From Cybelea sp963824595 (GTDB taxonomy: Bacteria > Vulcanimicrobiota > Vulcanimicrobiia > Vulcanimicrobiales > Vulcanimicrobiaceae), in contig CAWGPY010000004.1 of NCBI GenBank assembly GCA_963824595.1, forward strand, positions 124,001-188,000: 64,000 bases of DNA, read 5' to 3'. Below are positions 34,601 through 43,168 of the stretch, one piece after another (position 1 is the stretch's first letter; each line of letters opens with the position of its first letter). The position numbers and the translations under genes are program-made. The notes beneath the pieces were generated by a model, which was given only the letters and a program-made list of their open reading frames with translations, was not told where the DNA came from and did not search any database.

Positions 34601-34862
34601 GCCGCCGAGCCGCGGGTTGGCGCAATCGGTCTTCGGCCTCTCGGTCGTCAACTTGTTCAACGAGACCTATAACGTTCCGGTGGTCAACGGATGTTACGGC
34701 GCGCCGGTCACCACGGGTTTGACCAACGGCACGGCGCCGTGCACGTATTCGACCGCGCCCTACGCGCCGCCCGACGTCTCGGCGCACTCGTCCTCGCCGT
34801 ATCTCACCTATCCCAACATGCCGCCGATCTCGTTCCGCTTCTACTATCAGGTGACGCTATGA
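31677..34862 (+). CDS. TonB-dependent outer-membrane receptor
   Basis: A 1061-residue receptor. A signal peptide (ending ALAE near residue 31) is followed by a carboxypeptidase-regulatory-like Ig domain (IVSGTVTDDRTHAAVAGVTV), a plug domain (about 140-260, including LLRSIPSVTIDKTGTVSIRGG) and a long barrel ending in the aromatic-rich SFRFYYQVTL. This architecture, with an N-terminal Ig-like extension, resembles SusC/Oar-type transporters of large substrates. The TTG start follows a GGGGGT stretch. Two lipoproteins are translationally coupled downstream, as in SusC/D pairs, though they are not SusD homologues. Confidence 0.9.
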   Translation: MIKGLVRLGKRVAFLGVFYWAIAPAAPALAETAGIVSGTVTDDRTHAAVAGVTVVAKSPSATYRTTTDAKGAYRFLSMLPDNYAISFTSSAYQPYSVIVVVLNGSQQTVNAVLSKSLKTIASIHSRSSGSAFQRGMTIDTYTVTGAQILTVTGKAFNANENDLLRSIPSVTIDKTGTVSIRGGFAFEAAYEFEGIDYTTPSANLQNTLQNVANFNLLNGVGSVQLIPGAGDATHGDTGTGLVLFTAKNGTFPTYLHADVEAQMFPYLHQLGLEWGWATPNQKLSNYAGFVGIRQAFQYGIPGTAANTLGTLGTNAATLGSTIDPNLVYYSPQFLSSNDFLDNLIWRFGKNNSQKLQFFIQSQTIKQTLDYGGFQFLPYISGGTTAGRCAPYPVIGPNGPVNSPQQQYSCDSLLPLFPGQPNTYAFVSQADSRSSPFLAYKLEYATTLGASSLLTARFWRTFVGQSQDMPAQGIFAEPYGGTRTAGQLDGTTQIGSKNLLKYGSIYDWVVPYGNRYDFTSYTAFTTPAFVVTYAITHPNQPLPLPYTYTGLLPNNNPAAQAGLEQDFFSPGFCAQLRVHTGCGYLSSYFPGGVRYPFEEDVATVAQQQYGLYLQDTLEMSDRWKAEAGVRLDGYNFQIPTQSGAPASIPAAEHQRLYEPHFDASFAPDPRDTLRLGFGHTLSMPLPSLLGADVSRAPYAPFAGIPSYDNSTGKAAQYCGPLANRLCASYADQLYWLTRDYRFGSSTLEAPLVGATFTNIDVSWAHEFRDGDAMKITPFYRRGYNVIEQTAQILGFNYQTGSPVYGDVQYSNQGIQKATGVEALYTKELPLGVSMQIGATYISQFGNEPPGAFLQPAALALGVVYRSPDLSPFQLNAAFNWKNNKGWRINPVIYANSGYPYGGGYYTAVYCNGIPVIVPSTSLSLIYSQTPGYIDPMDPGTCTKPNIAATRGVREPGLAGGLLTTPRVDANVTIEYKPPSRGLAQSVFGLSVVNLFNETYNVPVVNGCYGAPVTTGLTNGTAPCTYSTAPYAPPDVSAHSSSPYLTYPNMPPISFRFYYQVTL

Positions 34863-36061
34863 AAAAGCTCCCCACTTCGCGCGTCGGTTGGCACTGCGCT
34901 TTGCCCCTTCTTATCGTGCTGTTGGCCGGCTGCGGCAACGGCGGCGCATCGGAACCGCCCGTGACGTCGTACGATCCCGGGGCGACGAGCAAGCTGCAGT
35001 TCGCCGTCGGCGTCGCGACCATCGCGTCCAACAACGGGCAAAGCGTCGCCTACGGAGTCAACGCCGTCGAGACGCTGCGGCAGAACGACGGGCTGTCGGG
35101 CACGCTCTACAACGTGCCGATGCTCATCGGCCCGTCGAGCTTCAACGTGCTCATCTCGACGCAGACCGGCAACCAGGTGCAGTCGGCCGGTTCCGATCTC
35201 GGCACCAATCACATCACGTGGTCCACGCTCAACCAGCAGCAGTGGACCGGGCCGCCGCGCGGGCCCAAGAGTTCGACCAGCGGCGCGTTCGGCTACGGCT
35301 TGTGTCCGTGCAACTCCGACTCGGGACCGGGCAACGGCTTCTCGCCGCTCTATCAGGCCTACAACCTGCCGGTCTACGGCGACAACGAAGAGCGCTGGTA
35401 CGGCGGACCGCCGGCGTTTCCGGCCGGCGATCCGTCGGTGCGCAACCTCGGATGGCTGGGCTACTCGCTCGGCTTCACCGACTTCGCGGTCGCACCGGTC
35501 GTGGGCGCCTACCACCTCTACGCCGCCGTACCGCCGGCCTACGACACGCCGCAGAATCCGACGCCCAGCCCCGGCCCCGACGCGTCGCCCACGCCGCCGC
35601 CCGGCATCTTGGCCGCGGGCGCGCAGCTGACGAAGCTGGGCGGATTGCCGCCGTTTGCGACGCCGGCGTTCAAAGCCGACGGTAAGGGCGGCGGGCGCAT
35701 CGCGGTCGTCGTGCCGGCGGGCGCAACCGAAGCGCTGGTCGTGGTGCGCGCGATCGGCGGCAGCGGCACGGGCATCTGCGTGCAGTCGCACGAGACCGAC
35801 AGCTTCTACACGGTGGTGACGCACGGCGGCGGCACGCAAGCAGTAGAGCTGCCCGACGACGTAGGTCCGCTGACGCAATCGGGCCAGAAGACGCCGACCA
35901 TCTGTCCCAAGGGCAGCTATCAGATTTACGCGGCCGGCGCGGACTATCCGGCGTACGAGTCGTCGTATCCGAAGAATCTGTCGCAGCTGCCGGTGATCAA
36001 AGGGCCGGACGGCCAGGCCGACGTGACGACCTCCGACATCCTCAACGGAGCGTATCCGTGA
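34859..36061 (+). CDS. Lipoprotein coupled to TonB receptor
   Basis: A 400-residue lipoprotein (LLAGC at residue ~25). The ATG overlaps the receptor's stop (ATGA). No known domain is recognised. There is a Pro-rich linker around residues 225-245 (PTPSPGPDASPTPPPG) between two beta-rich halves, and the C-terminal part has paired Cys (GICVQSH, TICPKGSYQIYAAG). By position it may be a surface partner that presents ligand to the receptor, as SusD does, but sequence does not support homology to SusD. The stop overlaps the next start (GTGA). Confidence 0.8.
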   Translation: MKKLPTSRVGWHCALPLLIVLLAGCGNGGASEPPVTSYDPGATSKLQFAVGVATIASNNGQSVAYGVNAVETLRQNDGLSGTLYNVPMLIGPSSFNVLISTQTGNQVQSAGSDLGTNHITWSTLNQQQWTGPPRGPKSSTSGAFGYGLCPCNSDSGPGNGFSPLYQAYNLPVYGDNEERWYGGPPAFPAGDPSVRNLGWLGYSLGFTDFAVAPVVGAYHLYAAVPPAYDTPQNPTPSPGPDASPTPPPGILAAGAQLTKLGGLPPFATPAFKADGKGGGRIAVVVPAGATEALVVVRAIGGSGTGICVQSHETDSFYTVVTHGGGTQAVELPDDVGPLTQSGQKTPTICPKGSYQIYAAGADYPAYESSYPKNLSQLPVIKGPDGQADVTTSDILNGAYP

Positions 36062-38013
36062 CGTACCGCTCTTGGTTTGCGGCCGTGCTGGCCGCCGCGC
36101 TCGTCGCTGGCTGCGGTGGCGGGAGCAATCTCCCCAACGGCTCCGTCGTGAACTCTCCCGGCGGTCCGGGGCAGCCGCCGACGAAGCTCGTCGACGTCAA
36201 GGTGGTCGCGACGGTTCCGCGCGCCAATCGCAGCCGCGTGAATCCGGATTACGTGTCGGTCAACACGCAGTCGCTGGCGATCGAACTGACGTCGGTCGAC
36301 GGCCAAGGCGTCAGCGGCGTCAACGCCACCGTGATGAATACGACGGCGCGCGCGCACGGCTGTAAGAGCCAGGGCGACTCGATCGTCTGCACGGCGACCG
36401 CGCAGGGCTCGCCGGGACGCGACGTATTCGCCGTGACCACGTACGACGCGACGAACGCCACCGGCGCCGTGCTCTCGCTCGGAACCGTGCAGGCGAAGAT
36501 CGCGGGCGGCGGCGGGAACGTGCCGATCAGCAACACGCTCTCGCTCACGCTCGACGGCGTGATCGCCACGCTCGAGGTTTCCGTCGTGCCCGGCGGCGGT
36601 AAACGCGGCGATCCGGTAAAAGCCGCGGTCACGCTCGACGCCTTCGACGCCAGCGGCGCGCAGATCGTCGGCCCGAGCGACTATTCGATTCCGATCGTGC
36701 TCACGATTCAGGGCGACGGCGAGCGTGCGTTCGATCTGCACGCGGGGTCACACTCGGGCTCGACGCTGACCATCGTCAAACCGCCGTCGAAGCTGACGCT
36801 GAGCTACGACGGCGATCCACGGGCGTCGTCGGTCACGCTGCAGGCCACGGTGGACGGGCCGAGCATCGGCGCGCACGCGGGCTTCAAGCTGCACGGCAAG
36901 CAGCCGCCGCCGCCGGTCGGCACGATCTACGCCCTCAACCTCGGCGCGAACGACGGGCTGGGTGCGACGGTCACCGAGTACGACGGCAAAGCGACGGGCA
37001 ACGCCGCGCCGAAACGCACGCTCAACCTCAGCGCGAAGCTCTACGCGCGCAGCATCGCCGTCGACGCCGCCGGCAACCTGTACGTGGGCTCCTTCGATAG
37101 CGAGTTCGGGTTCTCGCCCTCGAGCGGCACGCCCGACTCCGGCAACGAGATTGCGATCTACGCTCCCGACGCCAGCGGCAACACCCAGCCTACGGCGGTG
37201 CTGACGGCCGACAAGTCAACCAAGACGTCGCTCTTCCCGCTCTTCGTCACGTTCGATCCGTCCGGCGACCTCGTGACGTATGGCGCGACCGCGGTGGACG
37301 GCAACGGCGGCAGCGACGCGGCGCTGACCTACGCCGCGGGCAGCGCCGGCGCGGCGGCGCCGCTCCACGGCTGGAACTTCGCCTCACCCACGATTCGTTA
37401 TGCCGGTCCGACCGGTCTCGCGCTCGATGCCGCGGGCAACTTCTACGTCAACGGCGCGCTGCACACGTCGCTCGGACCGAGCTACGGGCTCTTCGTCGCA
37501 AGCGCTGCGGACGTTGGCAACCCGTCGGCGGCGACGGCGCGTACGATTCCGTGGGATACGACCACCGAGCTGACGCCGGGCGTTACGACCAACGTCGCGC
37601 TCGACGCCAGCGGCGAGATCTTCGTGGCCAACAGCGAGCTGCACGGCAGCGGCAGCTCCACGTCGTGCCAAGGCCGCACGAACGTCTTCGCGGCCGGTGC
37701 GACCGGCGGCATCACCGACGTTGCGCCGCTGCGCGTGCTCACGCTCGACGGCATCTACACGGCCAACCCGCAGTGCGACTCGTCGCGCAACCCGCTGGCG
37801 CCGTTCTTCCCGGCGATGACGCTTTACGGCACAACGTTGTTCGTCGCCGACGACTTCAATAGCGCGATCGCGGCGTACGCGTCCAACGGGCACGGCACCG
37901 TGAAGGCGAGCTCGCGGATCGCCGGCTCGGCGACCGGGCTCGACGCGCCGATCGCGCTCGTCATTACTTCAGATTCCGGTCGAGCCAAGGCCCGGCCGGC
38001 TCGTCCCCGTTGA
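36058..38013 (+). CDS. NHL-type beta-propeller lipoprotein of TonB receptor operon
   Basis: A 651-residue lipoprotein (LVAGC at residue ~19). Residues 40-290 form Ig-like beta segments. From about 300 onward there are propeller blades with NHL/SMP-30-like strands, such as SIAVDAAGNLYVGSF, LALDAAGNFYVNG and VALDASGEIFVANS. The GTG start overlaps the preceding stop, completing a three-gene coupled unit with the TonB receptor. A surface-exposed ligand-binding role is likely. Two predicted strands contain paired Cys. Confidence 0.8.
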   Translation: MTYRSWFAAVLAAALVAGCGGGSNLPNGSVVNSPGGPGQPPTKLVDVKVVATVPRANRSRVNPDYVSVNTQSLAIELTSVDGQGVSGVNATVMNTTARAHGCKSQGDSIVCTATAQGSPGRDVFAVTTYDATNATGAVLSLGTVQAKIAGGGGNVPISNTLSLTLDGVIATLEVSVVPGGGKRGDPVKAAVTLDAFDASGAQIVGPSDYSIPIVLTIQGDGERAFDLHAGSHSGSTLTIVKPPSKLTLSYDGDPRASSVTLQATVDGPSIGAHAGFKLHGKQPPPPVGTIYALNLGANDGLGATVTEYDGKATGNAAPKRTLNLSAKLYARSIAVDAAGNLYVGSFDSEFGFSPSSGTPDSGNEIAIYAPDASGNTQPTAVLTADKSTKTSLFPLFVTFDPSGDLVTYGATAVDGNGGSDAALTYAAGSAGAAAPLHGWNFASPTIRYAGPTGLALDAAGNFYVNGALHTSLGPSYGLFVASAADVGNPSAATARTIPWDTTTELTPGVTTNVALDASGEIFVANSELHGSGSSTSCQGRTNVFAAGATGGITDVAPLRVLTLDGIYTANPQCDSSRNPLAPFFPAMTLYGTTLFVADDFNSAIAAYASNGHGTVKASSRIAGSATGLDAPIALVITSDSGRAKARPARPR

Positions 38014-38047
38014 TGCACTACCAGCTCACTGCAAGAGGAAAGCCTAC

Positions 38048-39505
38048 ATGAAAAACGCCCTCGCTACCCTGGCCCTGGCAGCCGTTCCGGCGCTGATACT
38101 CAGCGCCTGCAACGGAAATGCGGGCGGATCGGGAGTCGCGCCGACGGTGCCCAGCGCGCCGGCCGCGTCGTCCCACCATAGACACATGCGCGGAGCCGAC
38201 AACGGCCCGCAAGACCTGCACGCCGGCGGCTCGACGTTCGCCGCTTATGCGTACAACCTGGGAAATCAGCCCACGGGTACCTATAACTCGCCACAAGCGC
38301 CGCCAGGACAGGGGTCGCTCTTCTACGCGGCGCCGACTCAAGGAACGATCTACTACTGTCTGACCGGCAGCGGTTTCGGCCGCGCGGCATTCGAATCGAA
38401 CAATGGGACGACAACCACTGCATGCGCGCCGCTCGGCGCCACGCCGACCGGGCTCGGCGGCCGTCAAGATCCGCCCGATTTCGCCGGCAGCGACCAGGCG
38501 ATTTCATCCACCGAGTGCTGCGCGACCGGCACGACGTACGCGAACGGGCGCCTCACCGGTTCGGTAACCTGGGGGCAGCCGTTCGAGTTTCCGGTTTTCG
38601 GCGGACCCATAGTCTACGGGTTCCGGCCCCAAGATTTCAAGGCGAATGTCGCCAAGATCAAGCTCTCCACCTGGACCTATTGCGCGATCGCAAATGGGAC
38701 CGTCAGCGATTGGAACGACCCGGCCATAACGAAGGACAACGGAACGTCGGTGACCGGTGGAACGTCGGAGCCGATTACGTTCTATTTCCGATCCGACAAG
38801 AGCGGTACGACGTTCTTATACACGACGGCGCTTAACGCGCAGTGTAACGTTACGTTCAAGAAACCGTACAACAAGGCTCCCTATCAGGGACCGAGCCGCA
38901 CCGCAGCGTGGATCTATGGGATTAATCAGACGTGGCCGGGACCCGGCTCGTCGAGTTTCCCGAATCCGAGCTTCATCGGCGAGAGCGGAAATCCAGGTGT
39001 TCTCGCGGGTATCCAGGCGACTCCATTTGGCACCGGTTACCTCGAAGGCGCGTGGGCCGCTTCCGCCAATCCGCACGTCGGCCAAGCCTTATTGCAAAAC
39101 GGCATGAAGGGCAAGAAAGCCATCTTCGTCGATCCGACTAACAAGACCGCCGTGGCGAACGCGCTGAAGAAGCTTACTGCGGCAAACGTTACCTACGGCG
39201 GTGGCAGCGACGGCAACCCGCTCGGCTCGAGCACTCCGTGGTGTCAGCTTTACATCGATCCGTCAAACTATGACAAGCCCCCGAAGAAGTCATATCCGAT
39301 CGTTGGTCCCACGTATCTCATGTTTTACGGGCAAAACAATGGAGTGCACGTGTCCGATAAGATCGCACTCATCAAGTTCCTGATGTCTCCGGCTGCAAAC
39401 AAAATCGTTGGGAAATTGGAGTACGCGCCGCTATCTTCGTCACTGGAGACGGCGGTCGTCAATGCTCTCGACGGAAGCGGCAGCCAGTCTGCCTGCCTCC
39501 AATAG
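38048..39505 (+). CDS. PstS-like phosphate-binding lipoprotein
   Basis: A 485-residue lipoprotein (ILSAC at residue ~21) of the PstS-like periplasmic binding family. Family cues are LHAGGSTFAAYAYN, DFAGSDQAIS, TYCAIANGTVSDWNDPAI and FYFRSDKSGTTFLYT, which in PstS form the phosphate pocket. It is longer than typical PstS (~350) because of loops around residues 60-130. The ATG follows AAGAGGAAAG. No pstCAB or phoU is nearby, so it may bind phosphate or another ligand at the surface. Base composition is less GC-rich than its neighbours. Confidence 0.82.
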   Translation: MKNALATLALAAVPALILSACNGNAGGSGVAPTVPSAPAASSHHRHMRGADNGPQDLHAGGSTFAAYAYNLGNQPTGTYNSPQAPPGQGSLFYAAPTQGTIYYCLTGSGFGRAAFESNNGTTTTACAPLGATPTGLGGRQDPPDFAGSDQAISSTECCATGTTYANGRLTGSVTWGQPFEFPVFGGPIVYGFRPQDFKANVAKIKLSTWTYCAIANGTVSDWNDPAITKDNGTSVTGGTSEPITFYFRSDKSGTTFLYTTALNAQCNVTFKKPYNKAPYQGPSRTAAWIYGINQTWPGPGSSSFPNPSFIGESGNPGVLAGIQATPFGTGYLEGAWAASANPHVGQALLQNGMKGKKAIFVDPTNKTAVANALKKLTAANVTYGGGSDGNPLGSSTPWCQLYIDPSNYDKPPKKSYPIVGPTYLMFYGQNNGVHVSDKIALIKFLMSPAANKIVGKLEYAPLSSSLETAVVNALDGSGSQSACLQ

Positions 39506-39519
39506 TCAACGACGCAACC

Positions 39520-39555
39520 GTTTACGCGCGCCGCAGCAACGCGGCGCGCGTAAAC
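39520..39555. terminator. Perfect 15-bp hairpin after the PstS-like gene
   Basis: GTTTACGCGCGCCGC (39520-39534) and its exact complement (39541-39555) flank the loop AGCAAC. It starts 15 bases after the PstS-like stop. No U tract follows, so it may end transcription inefficiently, protect the upstream mRNA, or act as a structured leader for the next gene. Confidence 0.55.
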
Positions 39556-39581
39556 CCATTCTAACGGCGGAATCTATCGTC

Positions 39582-40349
39582 ATGAAGCTCATGCGACTGG
39601 GCGGCACGGTCGCCGGATCGCTGCTCGCGCTCGCGGCCTGCGGCGGGTCGAGCTCGTCGTCGTCCTCCGCGGTCCCGCCGGAGGGCGCGTCGGTGCGGGT
39701 GCGCTTCGCCGAGGGTGCTCCGTTTCTCGAAACGCTGGTCAACGGCGTGCCGACCGACATCGGGCAGGCGTATCTGCAGGTTGACGGCGCGACCGTGGCC
39801 TCGACGTTCGCCTACGGCACGGTGACGCAGTTCAGCGCGACGAGCGCGGGGACGCACTCGCTGCGCGCGCTCGACACGCTCGGCTACGCGGTGGGGCCGT
39901 TTACGACGCCGTCGCTCTCGGCCGGCGGACGCTACACGCTGGCGCTGGTGGGCGCCTACCCCGACTACAAAGTGCTGGCGTTCCCCGAGCCGTCGGGCGA
40001 CGGGGCGCAGCTGTCGCTCTATGAGGCGTCGCCGTCGGTGCCGCACGCCGGCTTCGGCCGTTTTCGCGCATCGAGCTACTCAAACCTCAAACAGCTGGGG
40101 AGCGCGTCGTTCGGCAACGTTGAGACGGTGCCGCTGGGGAAGAGCATTTCGGACATTGGCGGCTATGCCGCGACGACGTCCTGCCCGAAGCCGCCGCCGC
40201 CGCCCAATTGCCTAACGCTCTCGCAGATTGACGGGTTCGACAAACACAACGTACTGCCGTTCCACGCCGCCACGCGGCTATCGCTCTTTCTGTTCGATCC
40301 GCGCAGCGGCAGCTCGAGCGGTCCGGTTTTCGCGAGCCTCGACAAATGA
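39582..40349 (+). CDS. DUF4397-like lipoprotein
   Basis: A 255-residue lipoprotein (LAAC at residue ~19, followed by a Ser-rich tether). The mature part shows the DUF4397 pattern of small secreted Ig-like domains: VRVRFAEGAPFLETLVNG, AYLQVDGATVASTFAYG, and RYTLALVGAYPDYKVLAF. I chose the ATG at 39582 because it directly precedes the signal peptide; the upstream extension crosses the 15-bp hairpin. The stop overlaps the next gene's ATG. Confidence 0.78.
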   Translation: MKLMRLGGTVAGSLLALAACGGSSSSSSSAVPPEGASVRVRFAEGAPFLETLVNGVPTDIGQAYLQVDGATVASTFAYGTVTQFSATSAGTHSLRALDTLGYAVGPFTTPSLSAGGRYTLALVGAYPDYKVLAFPEPSGDGAQLSLYEASPSVPHAGFGRFRASSYSNLKQLGSASFGNVETVPLGKSISDIGGYAATTSCPKPPPPPNCLTLSQIDGFDKHNVLPFHAATRLSLFLFDPRSGSSSGPVFASLDK

Positions 40350-41428
40350 AGGCCTCGACGATTTTCGTCACGATCATGGCCGTCGCGGGCATCGCGACGG
40401 CGGTCGCGGGCTGCGGGGGCGCCGGCGGCCCCGCGCCCCTCGGGATCTCGCAGCCGCCGCTGCCGACCAGCACGCCGGCCGCGAGCCGGCTTTACGTGGA
40501 CCACAACGGCACGCTGTACGAATACGCGTTGCCGCTCGCGGCAAGCTCCAAACCGGTGCGCGTGCTGCCGGAGTGGCCGGGCCTGGCCGTCGCGCCGCAG
40601 ATCGCGGTGGACGCGTTCGGCAACGTCGCGCTGGCCAGCCCCCAGAAGATTCGTTTCTTCCGCCCGCCGATTCGGTCGTTTGCGGCGTCGAACGCGAAGC
40701 TTGTCCTCACGCTCACGCCGGCCATCACCGAGATCGGACTCTCGGGCGCGGATCTGGTGGATATGGAGTACGATCCCAACCTCAACCTCTGGCTGCTCAA
40801 CAACCTCGGAGCCGAAATCTCCGAGCTGCGCGCGCCGATCACCAAGTCCAGCGTCGCGGCGCTCACGCTGGCCTTCGGAGCGCCGGGATCGAAGACGGCC
40901 GGGTTCACCACGCTGGTGCAGGCGCGCTTCGACGTCAACGCCGCGCTCTACGTGTTCGCCAGCTCGTCAACGCGGTCGCGGCTGTGGAAGACGAGCTTCC
41001 CCTACGCGCGGCCGCCCAGTTCGCTGGGGCTGAGTCTGGCGCAGGCGGATTTCGTGGACGCCAGCCAGTGGCCGCCGGCGGCGCCCAACGCGCGCTCGCT
41101 GCTGCTGGGCCAGTACTTCGGCCAGCTGCACTCCCCGCGTCCGGGTTCCCCGCCGTCGCCGCCGGTCGACGTGACCGCGCAGTTTCCGCAGCCCTTCGAT
41201 CCCAACGTCGGCCGGTTTCCCAACGCCCACGCGAGCACGATCGTCGGCGCGCTAGTGGCCGATCCGTACCGCGCGAGCTTCTACGCCCTCGATGCCGGCA
41301 CGGGCGCGCTCGACGTCTACGACCTGCCGATGCAGCAGCACGCGACGGCGCGCTTCGAGCTGCCCTGCCTCGCCGGTCCCAGCAACTGCAGCCAGAAGCT
41401 GGAGCATCTGTTCTTAGCGCCTCGGTGA
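40346..41428 (+). CDS. Propeller-like lipoprotein coupled to DUF4397 gene
   Basis: A 360-residue lipoprotein (AVAGC at residue ~23) whose ATG overlaps the preceding stop (ATGA). Strands such as SRLYVDHNGTLYEYALPL, IAVDAFGNVALAS and MEYDPNLNLWLLNN have the spacing of six- or seven-bladed beta-propellers. There is no catalytic motif. A pair of cysteines near the end (PCLAGPSNCSQK) may form a disulfide. Function unknown; its neighbour suggests a shared envelope complex. Confidence 0.75.
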   Translation: MKASTIFVTIMAVAGIATAVAGCGGAGGPAPLGISQPPLPTSTPAASRLYVDHNGTLYEYALPLAASSKPVRVLPEWPGLAVAPQIAVDAFGNVALASPQKIRFFRPPIRSFAASNAKLVLTLTPAITEIGLSGADLVDMEYDPNLNLWLLNNLGAEISELRAPITKSSVAALTLAFGAPGSKTAGFTTLVQARFDVNAALYVFASSSTRSRLWKTSFPYARPPSSLGLSLAQADFVDASQWPPAAPNARSLLLGQYFGQLHSPRPGSPPSPPVDVTAQFPQPFDPNVGRFPNAHASTIVGALVADPYRASFYALDAGTGALDVYDLPMQQHATARFELPCLAGPSNCSQKLEHLFLAPR

Positions 41429-41441
41429 GGCACGGCGCCGC

Positions 41442-42701
41442 TTAGCGAATGACGAACAACGCGATCGCGGCTCCCGCGAGCGCCAGTCCGCTGAGCATGG
41501 CGGCGGGAATCAGCGCGGTCGCCGTGCGCGAGAACGCCAGCGCGTAGATCGCCTTCAAGAGGTTGTTCGAGGACGTCGCGATGACGATCGCGCTCGCCGC
41601 GGTCGTCAATCCGATGCCCACGGCGCCTCCCTGCGCGAGGCTCAGCACGAACGGATCGATGTCGGTGACGCCCACGATCCCGGCCAGAGCGAAGACGCCG
41701 GCCGAGCCGAGCTCGCGCTGCGCGTAGGTGGCCAGCGTCGAGACGGCGACGAAGAGCACCGCGAACACGATCGCGGTGGAGAGCTGCAGCGGATTGGGGA
41801 GCTGCGCCGTCGCCTTCGACGGCGTCGCGAACCGCGCGCGCAGCACCGCCATCAGCGCGCCGGCCGCCGCGAGCCCCAACAGCGGCAGCACGAGGATGCG
41901 TCCCAGCGAGAGGTTGAACAGCGAGCAGACGACGAGCACGCGCACGTACATCATCGCCGTCGCGGCGACGATGCCGGTCTCGAGCTCGGCCGACATGCCT
42001 TCGTCGCGCGCGCGGCGCGCGAGCACGACGGTCGTGGCCGTCGAAGAGTAGAGTCCGCCCAAGATCGAAGCGATCAGCGTCCCGCCGCCCGGGAACACGA
42101 ACCGTTGCAGCAGATAGCTGGCGTACGAGATCGTCGAAACCGCGACCACCGCGAGCCACACGCCGAAGGGCGTGACGTTCGTGTACGGAATCGGCGGACG
42201 GCCCGCGAGCAGCGGCAAGACGACCCCGACGAGGATCAGGAACTGGCCGGCGGTCATCACCTCTTGCGTGGAGACGCGCGCCGCCCAATCGTGCAGCGTT
42301 CGCCGGCCGCCGAGCAACAGCACCGCGACGACGGCGACGGCGACGCAGAGCCAGAGCGGCTGCGTCAGCGCGAGCGGACCGAGCGCAAATGCCAACAGGT
42401 TGCAGGCCGGGACGACGAACGCGCTCTCGATCGTGTTGCCGTCGCCCTTGCTCTGGCGGCGGACGTACGCATAGATCCACGAGCCGACGACCGCGACCCC
42501 CGCGACGAAGGCTAGGCCGTAGTGGGGCTCGGCGAGATAGAGGCTGGCTCCCGCCAGCGCCAGCAGCGGAAACGTGCGCACGCCGCCGGGCCGGCGCGGC
42601 ATCTCGCCGAGATAGAACTCTTCGAACGCAAAGCCGAAGAAAAGCGACAGCCCGAGCAGCAGCGCAAAACGCTCGACGTCGAGGGGGGTGACATCGGCCA
42701 C
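41442..42701 (-). CDS. MgtC/DUF4010 family polytopic membrane protein
   Basis: A 419-residue protein with about eleven to twelve membrane helices. The N-terminal ~130 residues match the MgtC/SapB-type pattern (LLGLSLFFGFAFEE, RTFPLLALAGA), and the remainder matches DUF4010 (GGTLIASILGGLYSSTATTVVLARRA, AGIVGVTDIDPFVLSLAQ). MgtC relatives act in magnesium or phosphate homeostasis; the role of the DUF4010 form is unknown. It converges on the gene at 40346 with only 13 bp between. Confidence 0.85.
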   Translation of the reverse strand: MADVTPLDVERFALLLGLSLFFGFAFEEFYLGEMPRRPGGVRTFPLLALAGASLYLAEPHYGLAFVAGVAVVGSWIYAYVRRQSKGDGNTIESAFVVPACNLLAFALGPLALTQPLWLCVAVAVVAVLLLGGRRTLHDWAARVSTQEVMTAGQFLILVGVVLPLLAGRPPIPYTNVTPFGVWLAVVAVSTISYASYLLQRFVFPGGGTLIASILGGLYSSTATTVVLARRARDEGMSAELETGIVAATAMMYVRVLVVCSLFNLSLGRILVLPLLGLAAAGALMAVLRARFATPSKATAQLPNPLQLSTAIVFAVLFVAVSTLATYAQRELGSAGVFALAGIVGVTDIDPFVLSLAQGGAVGIGLTTAASAIVIATSSNNLLKAIYALAFSRTATALIPAAMLSGLALAGAAIALFVIR

Positions 42702-42754
42702 CCCGTGCCGATTCTAGTTTGGTAGAACGATTCCGGTCGCGAGCGTGCGCCGCG

Positions 42755-43093
42755 CTATCGAATGCCGGGCCGCAAGTGCGTGGCGGCTCGCCGCCGAGCG
42801 TACTCTTGAAGCCGCCGGCGCGCGCGGCGGAACGCCTCGCGCACCAACGTCGCGCGGTCCACGCTCGGCTCGCCGACGATCGCAAGGTCGGCTCCCGGCA
42901 CGACGAGATTCACTTTGAGGTGATACGGCGCGCCGGATTGGTGATGACCGTCCGGCCGCTCGACGAGGACGCGACAGCTCACGATCCCGTCGAAGAACTT
43001 CTCGAGCTTGGACGCTTCGTCGCGAATGAGCGTGTCGAGGCTCTCGGACGGGTCGAGCCCGTGGTGAGTGATCTGAATGGGAAAGCTCATCAT
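42755..43093 (-). CDS. Ribosome hibernation factor (HPF/RaiA family)
   Basis: A 112-residue short-form hibernation-promoting factor. The S30AE-type beta-alpha fold is seen in QITHHGLDPSESLDTLIRDEASKLEKF followed in pieces by CRVLVERPDGHH and YHLKVNLVVPGADLAI, with a basic C-terminal helix (REAFRRARRRLQEYARRR). Such proteins bind the 30S subunit in stationary phase and silence ribosomes. It has no long C-terminal dimerisation domain. It is encoded alone, 53 bp from the DUF4010 gene. Confidence 0.8.
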   Translation of the reverse strand: MMSFPIQITHHGLDPSESLDTLIRDEASKLEKFFDGIVSCRVLVERPDGHHQSGAPYHLKVNLVVPGADLAIVGEPSVDRATLVREAFRRARRRLQEYARRRAATHLRPGIR

Positions 43094-43168
43094 TTACTCT
43101 TTACCCCTGGCGCGGCGGCGTACAATGGTCGGGTGGGAGCCCGAACGCCGGGCGTTCGACGGTAGCCA

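Noticed and set aside
33015..34787. A 590-codon minus-strand frame opposite the TonB receptor
   Set aside because: No recognisable sequence and full overlap with a well-supported receptor gene.
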